Below, piece by piece: positions 30,890-43,100 of a DNA stretch of 64,000 nucleotides; the first letter of the stretch is position 1, and every line of letters starts with the position of its first letter. A model generated the notes under the pieces. The model ran no database searches, had not been told where the DNA came from, and was given only the letters and a program-made list of their open reading frames with translations. This stretch comes from Rugalucina vietnamica (lineage: Eukaryota > Mollusca > Bivalvia > Lucinida > Lucinidae): assembly GCA_964017185.1 (NCBI GenBank), contig OZ024883.1, positions 43,578,395 through 43,642,394 of the forward strand. The letters run 5' to 3'. The translations under genes and the position numbers were made by a program.

Positions 30890-32970
30890 TCTGCTGGTGC
30901 CCCACTGGCCTTGGATTTGCGTTCTCTGTGCCTTCTTTCAGCTTCACAGATTCTCTTTCTTCATAATGAGCTGCTCCTTTGTTGATGGGATCGCGCCACT
31001 TTGATCGCTACTGTGCAGCCTGTTTCTAAGACTGTATTAGTCTGTTTAAATCCTTCTAGAAGGCTTTGATGGTGTCTTCTCGTGGCTTCTCGTGACCACC
31101 TTGAGAACGCTTTCCCTCCTGGTATTCTCATAAAAAACTGATGAACAGTCGCTCATCAGGCATTCAGTCCACCTTAGTTGTGCTGGCTTTAAGGCTTTGG
31201 ACCCATGTCGTCTTCAGGAACTCTACATCTGGAATCTGGTTCTTGCCATTTGATTCTTAATAGCAACTGAAACAGCTTAAGTGTAAAAGGTTGAGACTCT
31301 GCACGACGTTGGTATACTGTCCGGGTCACACATGCACGTATGCAGAGTTTTGACAGTAACACAACCTTGTAGACAGCCAGCTTTGTAGACTTTCATGACA
31401 TTTGTATGGAGCCTTCTAAATGCCACAGTGGCTTTTGCAATTCCGGCAGTGGTCTTATCATCAATGTGCACTGCTCTAGAGAGAGCGCTTCCCATGTAGG
31501 CGAACTTATCAATAACTTTCAGCTTTTGTCCATTTACAGTGATAGGTGGTTCATGTGTACGGTTTTCATGTGCTGATTGGTGGACAACCTCCATAGTTCT
31601 TTGCTCTCGAGGTGGCATTCTTATCCACGTCATCTGCATAGAGGAGCTCGTCTAACACATCAGTTTTACCTTAGTTTTGTTTTGCAGCTATCTTTGGTTG
31701 AAAAGTTAGCCATTAGAGCGGCACCTTATTGAAAATCAGTATCACAGCCTTAAAAGCATCCATGACTATGGCAGAAACCATCATGCTGAACAGTGTTAGT
31801 GCCATAACAGCCTTGTTTGACCCCATTTGTAACATCAAAGAGTTCAGAGAAATCTCCATCATCTCCTGTATTTTACCATAAAATTGCCACACCATTGCTA
31901 TGAATCTTAATATCCTGAGCTTGGTCTGGACGGTCTTGAATCATGAATGTTGTCAGAAACTAGCTGTTATTTTCTATTCAAAACTGACGTTAAATAAATC
32001 ATCTTGTATCTTGTACCATTTATATGGTTGGAGAGCCAAACTTGGCCATACTTTTCCACAGTTTTGAGCTGAGGGTGAGGTTAGGTACCTGTAAAACCGG
32101 TTTGAGCCCGCCAGTAATTGTATATTACTGATCGTTCCAAGGCGATACTTCTGTGGTGGGTCTTATTGTTTTATGTCTTAAAAGTTGGTGCTATTGGCGC
32201 CTTATGTGTGATATCATATTTTAGGACTATTTTAGTTAAGTTTAGGTATTACTGAGTGGCCACCTATTGGGAAAATAGCTGCTAATTCGGCTTTCGATGT
32301 GTTTTCATGGTGTAAGTACCTGATTGTTAATTTATTTTTTCCCATCTCGGTTTTAGGAGTGGAAATCTTTTTCTGATTGCGCCTTTCCTGATAATTGCCT
32401 ACTTGTACCTTTTTCCCATCACGACTGTGTCCAAGGCTTTGGTGAGGTCGACAAACGTCATGCATATATTTTTTGTGTTCTTGGCATATCTCCTGAAGCT
32501 GTTTGCTGTGAAGATTATGTCTGTTGTCCCGCTGTCTTTTCTTAACCCACATTGACTTTCTGGGATAACTCCCGCCTGATCACGATGAACATCCAGACGA
32601 TTTAACAAAATGTTTGCTAGTATCTTCCTAGCAATTAATAGGAGACAGAAGCCTCTGTGGCTGTCACAGGCTTGAGAATTTCTTTTCCAGTTGTTCAGGT
32701 GGATTAAGAATACATCCTTTAATATTTGTAGGATAGCCTCAGCTTCCTTCACATACAATGAAACAACTCAGTTTCTCTGTCATGGACCTCGGCAGGAATT
32801 GCATCTGCACCTGGAGCTTTGCCAGATGACAGTTATTGAGCTGCTTTTATTGTTGGAAATTCATCTAGCAGAACATTGCACTCTATCTGTGGAAGTCTGT
32901 CGACTGCATCCTCATTGATTATTGATGGTCGAGTGAGCACACTATTAATTTATTAAAAGTGTTCTGTCCA
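30890..32970 (-). pseudogene. degenerate LINE (reverse transcriptase), minus strand
   Basis: Read on the minus strand from 32,970 to 30,890 the order is that of a LINE polymerase. A GKAPGADAIPAEV-like start (about 32,800) is followed by EAILQILKDVFLIHL, RKILANILLNRLDV, ESQCGLRKDSGTTD and FVDLTKALDTV (32,400-32,758). Then come FIAMVWQFY and LTLFSMMVSA (31,713-31,910), DELLYADDVDK with the catalytic YADD (about 31,635-31,660), TVNGQKLKVIDKFAYMGSAL (31,470-31,550), and an AQLRWT-containing C-terminus (about 31,165). Stops and frameshifts break it many times. The type resembles RTE-like elements common in invertebrates, a tentative assignment. It is interrupted at about 31,985-32,408 by two retroposon ends. 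Confidence 0.8.
31985..32408 (+). mobile_element. retroposon 3' end inserted in the LINE relic
   Basis: It begins after an AAATAAATCATCTTGTATCTTGT tail similar to the LINE at 27.8 kb, then carries the family signature GAGGGTGAGGTTAGG, TAAAACCGGTTT, ACTGATCGTTCCAAGGCGAT, TATTGGGAAAATAGCTGCT and the terminal TTGCCTACTTGTACC. It separates the FVDLTKALDTV and FIAMVWQF parts of the surrounding LINE. Confidence 0.8.
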
Positions 32971-33780
32971 CTTTCCCAATTTTCAAAGGAATAGTCGTTT
33001 TACTTTTTTATGATTTCGACCGCTAGAAGGGATCTCCACTGATCGCGGTTAACCTTTTCTAGCCCCCTCCCCATGCTACGGTGTTGAGCACTGTTGTTTT
33101 TAATATGTCTGCTCACTCATTCAGCCGACTGCCGAATTCCGCTTACTGATTCTCCTCACGGAAAGCAACCATATAGAACAGAGCCGCCTGCGTGCAGGTC
33201 TGCAACTACAGCTCCCAGTGTGTCAAGTATGTCCTACACATTGTTACATACATAATGCTTTGAATGCGGCCAAAACATGGCTTTCCTTTCCTCTTAATTT
33301 GCACGCTTCTGGGTTAAATCTTAGACTTACTGGTGTTAAATATTTGCCTTCTATTCCTTCGCTCCAGTCTTTTAAATTAGGCATGCCTTTTGAACTGTCG
33401 TTTCTGCTCCACCGCAATGCTTATTTGTTTTGTTTTGATGCTTCAATAACAATCTAGGACCGAAAAAAAAAACTAAATGACATCAGAGTCAGGACGATTA
33501 TGCCCCATATAAATCCTTTAAGCCCACCAGTAATTTCTTTACTCGCCGTTCAAATGTCATTTTTTCTGTTTTTCTGTGCTGTATGCATCGGTCATTTGTA
33601 TCCATGGCCCATATGGGGAATGGTGGGGCCTTTAACTTTTCTACTTTTAAAGTCCTGCTAAAAGCTCAGGTTTGTTCTGAAGTCCCTGCTAAAGGGACCG
33701 TCGTACCAGCGACTGACCTTAATGGGGAACAACAGAAGAAAAAACAAAAAATACGAGGAATTTAATGTAAATGAACAGGC
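32971..33780. other. unassigned stretch
   Basis: A 79-codon frame at 33,218-33,457 and a 60-codon frame at 33,583-33,765 have protein-like composition but no motif I recognise. They may be relics of a mobile element. Nothing else is seen. Confidence 0.3.
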
Positions 33781-33789
33781 CATACTGAG

Positions 33790-34145
33790 GATTCATAACT
33801 AGATGTTCTATTTATTGTATAACTAATGGTACATGTATGTTGGTGACTCAGCATCTTGTATTCTTTTCACCACACACCACTAAATGCAATTCTGTTCAGC
33901 GATGACTGAATCGAATTCTCGGAAATGTAACGGCAAATCCGGTCCAAATGTCATTATGACATCAAACTCCAAAGCCCACATGTTCCCAATAAGCGGACAA
34001 CTAGTGCAAAAAGCCAGACAGCAACATCTTGCTCAAGCATATGCATAGGGATAGACTGACCCAGCCTTACGTCATTCTTATAACCTTGGACTGTTACCAA
34101 CAAAAGGCAAAATAATATCAACAATTATTGTAACAGTACTGGTCA
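33790..34145 (+). repeat. dispersed repeat, copy 1
   Basis: Shares long blocks with 61,790-62,095 in the same orientation: TTGTATTCTTTTCACCACA, GGCAAATCCGGTCCAAATGT, GACATCAAACTCCAAAGCCC, CCAGACAGCAACA and AACCTTGGACTG. No coding or TIR recognised. Confidence 0.8.
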
Positions 34146-34149
34146 TCGG

Positions 34150-34445
34150 AAATACTGGCTATAGGAATTTTATATTAAAGACCGTTCCAATGCAGTTACT
34201 CTGATGTAGCTCTAATTGGTTTATGTTTTGGTGTTTAATTTATGTGCTGTTTTGCACCTCTAATGTACGTTTTATATATTAAGTAAAGTCCGAAAAACTG
34301 AGAGGCGTCCTAACGAGAAGTAGCTGCTATATACTCTTTGTATTGATACCTGACTGTCAATTTAGTTCTTTGCCGTTTTTCAGAGAGGGACTTTCGTTCT
34401 GATTGCGTAATTTCCTAATCATTGCTTACCTTCACCTTTGTATTG
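34150..34445 (+). mobile_element. retroposon 3' end, diverged copy
   Basis: Carries GACCGTTCCAATGCAGTTAC, TTTATGTTTTGGTGTTTAAT, AACTGAGAGGCGTCC and TTTCCTAATCATTGCTTACC, a diverged member of the family listed at 57,768-58,738. Confidence 0.6.
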
Positions 34446-35609
34446 GGCGTGTATCCCAACTTCGTGTATATACTCAAAAGGACAGTCAGTAAGTTTGACA
34501 TGGCAGTACCTATTTTAAGCTGCTGCAGGTTTGTAAATTAAGGATAGGTTTACTTAGCGAAAACCATTTTTGGCTTAATGACTCTAAATACCTTTAATGC
34601 CTAGGTCACATTAGGGCTTACGTACGCTGCGGACGCTGCGGATAGGTGTTCCGTATCTGTCCGTCCTATCCTAACGATTCGTATCTTATCCGTAATGTCC
34701 GTAACTGTACGTATCGTATCCTCAGTGCGCGGAAGATCCGCGGGCAAATTTTCATAACTGTCAAAAATTTATGCGCGGATGGACGATCGGTAATGGTAGG
34801 TAATGGTACGTAACTGAAGGCATTTATTCGAAGCTGTCCGTATCTAATCGGTATAAAAACGTATCTAAATGTATCATTCCGCGATCAAGCATTTGTTGCG
34901 GATCGATACTGTTCAATACGCGTTGTTTCGCTCGGTTGCGGTCTTTGTCGTTTACATACTTTTCGATACAATTTAATACGTTCCCATACGAACACGTAAT
35001 GTTACGGTTCGCCTGTGTCACATAACCGGTGGCACCACTTCGTCACGCCACAAATGTGAACATGTAAGACGTGACGCACAATACTGGTGTCAACTTCCGT
35101 TGCGCGTCGTTTGCAGCGACGTAAATCAACATTTTAACAAAATTAACTAGCTTCGGCATGAGTGTGCTATATTGTGCACCAATTGCGGTATGGTTCATAA
35201 TGAAAAAGATTTTCAGGCAGTAACATAAGTGGTTCACATAGAAAATATGCAGAGTACTAATTTGTTTCGATTTTGGTCGTAAAGCCTTGGTTAACGGGAT
35301 CCGGCATGGAAACCGGATTCACACTTTGAAAATTAGAAGAAAAACGGACACGTGACTATTAGTTAGATATTAGACATCCGTTAGTCCATTATTTATCATA
35401 TTTCCATAGAAAAGTGATAGCAGTTTACACAGAAAAAGAGGAACCGGTACAGATTCACATACGAGTCTGTGTGTAATACACACAGAACGTCATAATTTGA
35501 CGGGGTTAACATTTTTTTGGACATCGCAAAAATAATGTTATTTTATCGTCAGAAATGCCAGAATCATTATTTATATATCACTTTAAAGCTTAAATATTGT
35601 CGTTTTAAG

Positions 35610-35830
35610 TCCCCCAGTTTAACCGGTTTAAGCCCCCCAGTTATTTATAACTGACCGTTCCAAGGCGGTACTGCTGTTGTGGTTCACATTTATCAAATTT
35701 ATCTAAATGAGTTTCATGTTGCATTACTTTGTGGCCACCCGAATTTAATTTGGCTGTTCACTTAGACCTCTGTATTTTACTTTTTCTGTCCAAGCTAGCA
35801 CTGTGACCACCTTACTTCAATAGCTGCTCA
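35610..35830 (+). mobile_element. retroposon 3' end, partial copy
   Basis: AACCGGTTTAAGCCCCCCAG, ACTGACCGTTCCAAGGCGGT and a shortened remainder. The terminal TTGCCTACTTGTACC is missing. Confidence 0.55.
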
Positions 35831-35924
35831 CCCTGCTTTCCGTCATACATGTTACATGTTGGTACCTATATCATATATTTTCTTATCATGATTTACCTTA
35901 TTTCGTGTTTATATCTGTGTAAAA

Positions 35925-36292
35925 ATGAACCACTGCAGAAGCTGAGGGCGAGGTTAGGATCCTGTAAAATCGGTTTAAGCCCGCCAGTAACTTTGCGTTA
36001 CTGATCGTTCATAGGCGATACTTCTGTGCTGGTTATTTTTGTTTTATGTCTTGGTGTTTAAAATTTTTTTGTGCTGTTGGCGCCTTATGTATGTTTTCAT
36101 ATTTTTAATTAAATTAAGGTAACTGAGTGGCCACCTATTGGGAAAATAGCTGCTCATTCGGCTTACGATATGTTTCATGGTACAAGTGCCTGATTGTTAG
36201 TTTGGTTTTTTCCCACCTCGGTGTTTGGAGTGGGAATCTCTTTCTGATTGCGCCTTTTCCTGATCTTTGCCTACTTGTACCTTAAAAGTGGT
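35925..36292 (+). mobile_element. retroposon 3' end, well preserved copy
   Basis: Runs from AACCACTGCAGAAGCTGAGG to TTTGCCTACTTGTACC with all family blocks in between. Confidence 0.85.
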
Positions 36293-36295
36293 ATT

Positions 36296-37095
36296 TTCAT
36301 TGATATGAAATTTCACTGATATCAAATCTCACTGATATCAAAAGTCACTAGTGACTGATATCAGCTTATATCTTCACTGTAGATTTTTGATTACTTCTGA
36401 CGTTTCAATTTACTTGACGTCATTAAATGTGTCTCACTTCAGAACTTCAAACGCCTATAACTCCGTCTTTTATGAACGAACACATAAAGTGTGGATATTC
36501 ATTTTCTTACTTAGAACGTAAGGAACAATGTGGTACCAAAATTATTTGTGTTTCAATTTTTGTTTTCATTTTCAAAGCCTGCCTTGTGAATTGGAAAATG
36601 CCCGTGTATTGTAAATAATAAATAGATTTTTTTCGGTGAATACCAAATACCGTATTCGTTCTAATTAGCGCAAATGCTCCAATAAGCGCACCCCCGTATT
36701 TTCTGAAAAACATATGCATAAGCGCACACTGCTTGGTTCAATAGTATATTGGTATTTAACACTAATTCTACACATTAATACCGGATAAGAGGCATTAAAA
36801 CTGAACCTTAAATGATCGAAAACTACTTTCAAACAATTTGAATACTTGAGTGACATCACCATTGATAGATTTGACGTTGTTATTTAAGCATTTTGATGAG
36901 TAGTTTTCCTTCATAGTGTGCGCTAATTAGAACGGTATTTTGTTACCTTAACTTTAAGTTATTTTGAAAAGTTAATCGCACTGTGCGCTAATTAGAACGA
37001 ATACGGTACATGTATTTTTCTTCTCGTGAGTTGAAAACATAAAACTTTTCACTCGTGCTGCGCACTCGTGTCGTATCTGTCGGCAGCCAATGCTT
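36296..37095. mobile_element. GATATC-rich foldback repeat, copy 1 (interrupted)
   Basis: Begins with repeated ACTGATATCA motifs, then GACGTCATTAAATGTGTCTC and TGAATTGGAAAATGCCCGTG, and matches 51,511-51,995 closely. It is interrupted by the MITE at 36,650-37,006, and only the first part of the terminal hairpin remains. Confidence 0.85.
36650..37006. mobile_element. 357-bp MITE with TA target duplication
   Basis: TIR of 23 bp without mismatch, starting CCGTATTCGTTCTAATTAGC. TA flanks both sides (36,648-36,649 and 37,007-37,008). An internal third copy of GCGCTAATTAGAACG is at about 36,921. The uninterrupted sister repeat at 51.9 kb confirms the empty site. Confidence 0.9.
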
Positions 37096-37964
37096 GATTG
37101 TGGGTTGATGCGTTCATTTACGGTGTAGAAACGTTTGTGTTACGGTTAAGATACGAAAAGATTCGAATCAATGCCTTCAATTACATTTCATTACGTATTG
37201 TTACGGATGTTTCATCCGTGCCAAATTTTTGACTTTTTTCAAAATTTGGGCGCGGATGGAATCGGACTAGCATATACAATACGTTAAGATACGGACATAT
37301 ACGGAAAAGATACGAATTGTTACGGATATGACGGATAGATACGAAAGGCCAGTCCGCAGCGTCCGCAGCATCCGGATGTGCTAGTGTGACTGTAGTTTGA
37401 CCAAAATCTGCGTTTTCTTGCATCAGATTTTACCGTTATATACGCATGAAAACGCAACATTACGTACCTGAAGGTTTATGTCTGTATCTAAACGTAACAG
37501 ATGGTATCGAAAGGTATGTACATGTAGTCAAGTTTCTTAACCGTACGTATTCGAATTTATCCGTAACTATCTACGAACGTATCCGTATCTTTCCTGAACT
37601 ACCCGTATTTATTCGCATTTAAAAGTAATAAATTCATTAAGAACCGTTAGCCCCGCCCACAAAATTCTGCGGATCGCTACGAACAGTATTCGCAACTATC
37701 CGCGGCATCCGTAAGCGCTAGTGTGACCTAGGCATAATAACTATCTATCATGTTTCATTACATTTGGCCATAAGTTAAACTCAAGAGAGTGTGTACGTGC
37801 ACCTCTGACGTTGCTTATTTTTCGTACGTACATTGAATAAAAGATGTTTTCTCTACGTAGATACACTATTATAAGATTGCAACTTCCATAAATCTTGACG
37901 TAAATTGTTTTAGTATTTTCATGGTAGAATAAATTTAACTTTGTCAGCTTTAATAAAAATAAAA

Positions 37965-38935
37965 ATGAGATCCTTTAAAAGCAGCGAACATATTAATGAG
38001 AAATTGGATGGGCCATTCCGCGGTTTCGGCTACTTAAGCCTCTTCAGTGACCCTATAAGATTTGGCAACATGAAGCCAAAGAGAATTACTATAATTTTGC
38101 ATCCTTCAACAGGGTAGTCAATAAACAGACTAGTATAATCCAAATGGGGTCAAATATAATAAACATAGGTTAGAAAATGAATCTAAACCGTTAATAAGTG
38201 TCTGATTTCTCAGAATACCTTCTCTGATCTCAAAGGACCAAAAGGAAAATTTGGCAACATGAAGCCAAAGAGAATTACTATAATTTTGCATCCTTCAACA
38301 GGGTAGTCAATAAACAGACTAGTATAATCAAAATGGCATCAAATATAATAAACATAGGTTAGAAAATGAATCTAAACCGTTAATGATTGTCTGATTTCTC
38401 AGAATACCTTCTCTGATCTTAAAGGACCAAAAGGAAAATATTAACTGTGCTATGGGTGATGTACGTGGAGACTTTTTAGGGCCGCCACACGGCACAACCC
38501 GAGCTGCTTTAATAGCAAATAAAAATAAAAATAAGATCCTTTTTGAGCCGTGAACATATTCATGGAAAATGGGATGGGCCATACCGCGATTTCGGCTACT
38601 TAAACCTCTTCAGTGACCCTATAAGATTTGGCAACATGGAGCCAAAGAGAATTGCTGTAATTATACATACTTCAACAGGGTAGTCAAAACACAGACTAGT
38701 ATAATCCAAATGGGGCCAAATATAATAAACAAAGGTTAGAAAATGAATCTAAACCGATGATAATTATCTGATTTCTCAGAATACCCTCAATGATCTCAAA
38801 GGACCAAAAGGAAATTACAATCTGCGCTATGGATGGTGTACGGGGAGACTTTTTAGGGCCGCCACACGGCAAAACACCAGCTGCTGTAATAGCAAATAAA
38901 AATAAAAATGAGATCCTTTGAGAGCAGTGAATACT
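37965..38935. repeat. satellite-like tandem array, about 340-370 bp units (block 1)
   Basis: Three units with GGATGGGCCATACCGCGGTT, CGGCTACTTAAGCCTCTTCA, AAAGGACCAAAAGGAAA and TTTTTAGGGCCGCCACACGG, plus an internal duplication of about 165 bp at 38,070-38,245. Same unit and orientation as the block at 40,490-41,320. Confidence 0.88.
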
Positions 38936-39970
38936 GCTCTTTAAAACTGATACCTCCTGATAATTACATTAGGGTCAAAACGTTTGTAATTGCATGTAAT
39001 ACACTGATTTTGACAATAATTTTAATGTAATTAAACACAGGTCTGCATGCACAAATATATTCCTGTGATAGGTGTTAAAGTTGATTTGTTATTCGTGGTC
39101 ATAATATAACCCTATTGCCTAGGTCACCAGCCTATAATAGTTGTTGAAACCACCCTCGCACTACGTGATGGCCATTGAATTTTGACTGCACTTGCGCAGA
39201 TATACTGTGGACAAAATGTTAAAAAGTGATACGATTTTGGTGGCAGTGATGTCATTGTCAAGTTCACAACCGTGACCTCTTTCGCAATGTCACATTTTAC
39301 GAAACGATATCTTAAGAACAAGTCGACACAGTTTGTCTAAATTTGCACAGATTGCTAACTAGAGGAATTAAAAGAGTTGAATTTAACCTTATTCCAAGTT
39401 CATTATGCTATAAAGGAATTAAGCTGTAGTTAATCATGTTTTGTCAATTTTCTAATCAGCAAACAATTGAAATTTAAATTAAAGTAGTGATGTTAGTATT
39501 TTTCTGGTATCCACATGAAGGTTTATGATGTATTCCAAACACCAGCCAAAGTACAATTGCTCATCAGACGCTGTTCAATGTGAAGGATACATGTTACTGC
39601 AAGAACATGTACAACGTTTTACTTTGCACTTTCAAAGTCAGACAAGTGTCAGCTTGTTCACGGATAACGCGGTGACCCAAGCTCTGCGTCATTCTATCTG
39701 ACTGACAGACACAGCAAAACTAAATGATTATGTTATCTCGCACAATCAAACTGTACGAGAAAAGAAGAAATTGAATTTATTTACACTTTATCCCAGATAT
39801 AATCGTCTCAAAAGCTTTGTGGAAATATATTCTTCTCAGTCAGCGGAGCTTTGCATCTTAATGCACGATCTCCAAATGGACAATAGATCACTTTTCGCTT
39901 TTGATTTCTAAATGCATCGATTGTTACCATATGGTAATATCGCATGATTCATTGCACGGTGAAGGTCCAC
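38936..39970. other. upstream region of the vWA gene
   Basis: Apparently unique sequence between the satellite and the gene promoter. CCTAGGTCACC at 39,118 recalls the 34.6-kb TIR, but no partner was found. It probably contains the gene's upstream regulatory DNA; no specific site can be supported. Confidence 0.4.
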
Positions 39971-39977
39971 CGACCAG

Positions 39978-39985
39978 TATATTAA
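39978..39985 (+). promoter_or_regulatory. TATA-like box of the vWA gene
   Basis: TATATTAA lies 96 bp before the ATG. Transcription would start about 40,008-40,020, where GTTCACAG resembles an initiator. Confidence 0.5.
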
Positions 39986-40073
39986 GGCGGATTGCGATTT
40001 CTGCGATACTCTACTGTTCACAGTTCGACATCGTTGAAAGTATTTACTTAAACAGACCACTTATAAGCGAAAA

Positions 40074-40149
40074 ATGAAACTCGGACTTATTCTTTGCCTG
40101 TTGGTGTGTTCTGTGGCCTTGGGTGGGAAGAAGGTTAGACCGATTAAAG
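40074..40149 (+). CDS. vWA gene exon 1 (signal peptide)
   Basis: Codes for 25 residues, including the whole signal peptide, and ends in phase 1 at AAAG before donor GTAAGA. The start is the first ATG after the TATA-like box, in a good context (CGAAAAATGA). Confidence 0.88.
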
Positions 40150-43100
40150 GTAAGAATTGTTATTTTACAACTGTACAATTTAAACCACTGTGATGATTTC
40201 TCACTCTTGTTTTTAATTTGCGACCCTTGGCCTTCTCCAGGGAAACATTGGATTTCTACAGCTAGGTGGCATCCATTTGCACTACTAAAACAATGCTTAA
40301 AATGGACACCACCTAGCTGTAGAAATCAAATGTTGTTTACCTGAAGAAGGCCACGGGCCGAAAATTCAAAAATATATAAGAAATTATCATAGTGTTCATC
40401 ATATATTCCCTCCGGAATTTTGAATTGAGAATATTTAGAATTTTACCCACAGATACTTGAAGTTCGCTAAATAAAATTTAAAACTTTTAAGGGCCACCAC
40501 ACGGCACAACACCCGCTGCAGTAATAGCAAATAAAATTTAAAACTGAGATCCCTTAATAGCAGTGTATATATTATGAGAAAGGTGATGGGCCATACCGCG
40601 GTTTCGGCTACTTAAGCCTCTCCAGTGACCCTATAGATATGGATACATGCAGCCAAAGACAGTAACTGTAATTTTGCAACATTCAAGAGTGTAGTCGATA
40701 CGAAGACTAGTAGTAACCAAATGGGGCCAAATACATTAAACGTTGGTTAAGAAATGAATCTGAACCGATTATAATTTTCTGATTTATTCGAATTATCTCA
40801 CTGATCTCAAAGGACCAAAAGGAAAATATAATCTGCACTATGATATATATACGGTGAGACTTTTTAGTGCCGCCACACGACACAACACCGGCAAATAAAA
40901 TATCAAATAAAACATAAGACTGAAATCCTATATTATGAGAAAGGAGATGGGTCATACCGCGGTTTTGGCTACTTACGCCTTTTCAGTGACCCTATAGATT
41001 TGGCAACATGCAGTCAAAGACAATAACTGTAATTCTGCAACTTTCAAGAGTGTAGTCGATACGAAGACTAGTAGTATCCAAATGGGGCCAAATATATATT
41101 AAGCGTTGGTTAAGAAATGAATCTTAACCAATAATAACTTTCTGATTTCTCAAAATAACCTCACTGATCTCGAAGGACCTAAAAAAGAGCATAATCTGCA
41201 CTATGGATGATGTACGGGGAGACCTTTTAGGGCTACCACACGACACAACACCAGCTACAGTAATAGCAAATAAAATTTCAAACTGAGCTCCCTTAAGAGC
41301 AGTGAACATATTAATGAGAAAGCCAGTTGATCGCTTGCATCATCTACCAAATGATATTTATGGCAAGCGTTTGTATAACATAAAATGAAAAAACAAATAT
41401 TGTGACATCACCATCTGAAAGTTATCATACATGTAGCTCACTTATACTTTTTACACGCATTTTAAGTAAAACAATCACTTTCTGCCCTCCTGTACCACTC
41501 CTGAACATTTCGTTTCAAATGTTATAATAGCTAAAACATAGTTTTATTTTCTCAAGGCAGAACGTTAACTTATTTATTTGCTCCTTAACTTTCGATTCAG
41601 GCAAACCAAACGGTGTGAAAAGATTAAAAAAATGTTTAATCAAACACGTGTTCAATTTGGTAAAAAACAAGGATGTCGATGTTATGGAACTCATGGATCA
41701 CAGTGGCAGCCTGACACCAGCCGACTATGATTATGGCGTGAGCGCCCTTAAGGTGAGCCTTTAGTTTCTGTGACCACATCGCAATGGACCCAGAAAAAAC
41801 AATATTTCCTTATATTGAGGACGATGAAAGTTATAATTTATGAACAGATATTTAAACGTTGAAGGGACAACTTTGCTGCCAACCGGCGAGAGTTTTATTA
41901 CCTTGGATTACCTGTGGAGATTTTAGCAGTTTAAATACTGGCCGAGGTTATTATAAGCCTCTTTGAATACCTGTAGTATTTAACCTACTAATAAGTATGG
42001 AAGGCCGGGGCGACATGCTCGTTGATATTTGCTAAATGCTTATTCTTATATGCTTATTGCAAAATGTTAAATGGTAGCTAAGAACTTTGAAAAGGGTCAG
42101 AGTATTGAGAATATTCATAATTTAAACTTTGTTGGATTGATTTATAACATAAAACATATTACAAGCATATTCTGTTAAAATTTGCAATCAGTATTGGGCA
42201 ATTAGCATTTAGCATGTAGCAAATAGCATAAAAGCATTGAGCAAAAAGCATTACGTATTTTATAATTTAGACAGACTCATTACTGTACATAAGGTTTCCA
42301 CTCCCCCCCCCCCACACTCCCTTTCATGTGTTTGAAAAAAAAAAAACAGCAGTTCTAAAAAATTGAATATTAAAAACAAATTGTTTTGAATTCATATTTA
42401 GTGCTCAAACATATTACCTTCTTGGGCTCAATGGTATAAATAAGTGTGCACAGGTCAAAATTAATGTATTAAAACTAAAAAAGTTAAAGTAGGCAATGAC
42501 AGGAAAATGCACAATCAGAAAGAAATTCCCACTCTAAACATCGAGGTGGGAAAAACCAAATTCACAATTAGGTACTTATACTAAGAGTACATGTCGTAAG
42601 CCGAGTAAGCAGTTATTTCCCAATAGACGGCCACTCAGTTACCCGAACTTAACTAAAACTGTGAAAAAGTACATAAGGTTCAAACAGCTCAAAAATTCGA
42701 CAGCAAAACATAAAAGAAATAGAATCGCAACAGTATCGCCTTGGAATGATCAGTAATACGGCTCGTATACAACTACAATGTACTTGGAGCTTAAACCGGT
42801 TTTACAGGGCACTAACCTCACCCTCATCTTCTGCAGAGGTTGATAACATTTATTAAGTTGTTCGGTCCTCGTGGTTAATCTCTAGCTAGGAAATGAATCA
42901 TCATGGACAAACAAATAAATCATGATAGCCACCATAATGAATCCGTTTTCATAAAAAATGTACCGGTGAAGAAACACACATTTTATCTGTTTTAGCATTT
43001 ACATGTATGTATACTGGCTCCAGTCCTTAAAACATGCCTTTCATCAATTAGTCTTAGTCTAATATTTGAAGCTAGTCTTATTCTGATAGATCTGTTTGAA

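Larger units (their letters stand above)
34597..37734. mobile_element. 3.1-kb TIR element with TAA target duplication (PIF/Harbinger-like), nested
   Basis: TIRs: left TGCCTAGGTCACATTAGGGC, right (inverted) TGCCTAGGTCACACTAGCGC. TAA flanks both sides (34,594-34,596 and 37,735-37,737). The subterminal regions are packed with CCGTATC/CCGTAAC and ATACGGA motifs, in opposite orientation at the two ends. No transposase is seen, so it is non-autonomous. A 3-bp TAA duplication suits PIF/Harbinger, but the superfamily is inferred. It contains two retroposon copies, a foldback repeat and a TA-flanked MITE. Confidence 0.85.

Noticed and set aside
39112-39130. TTGCCTAGGTCACC resembling the TIR of the TAA-flanked elements
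   Set aside because: No inverted partner or TAA pair was found within a reasonable distance.
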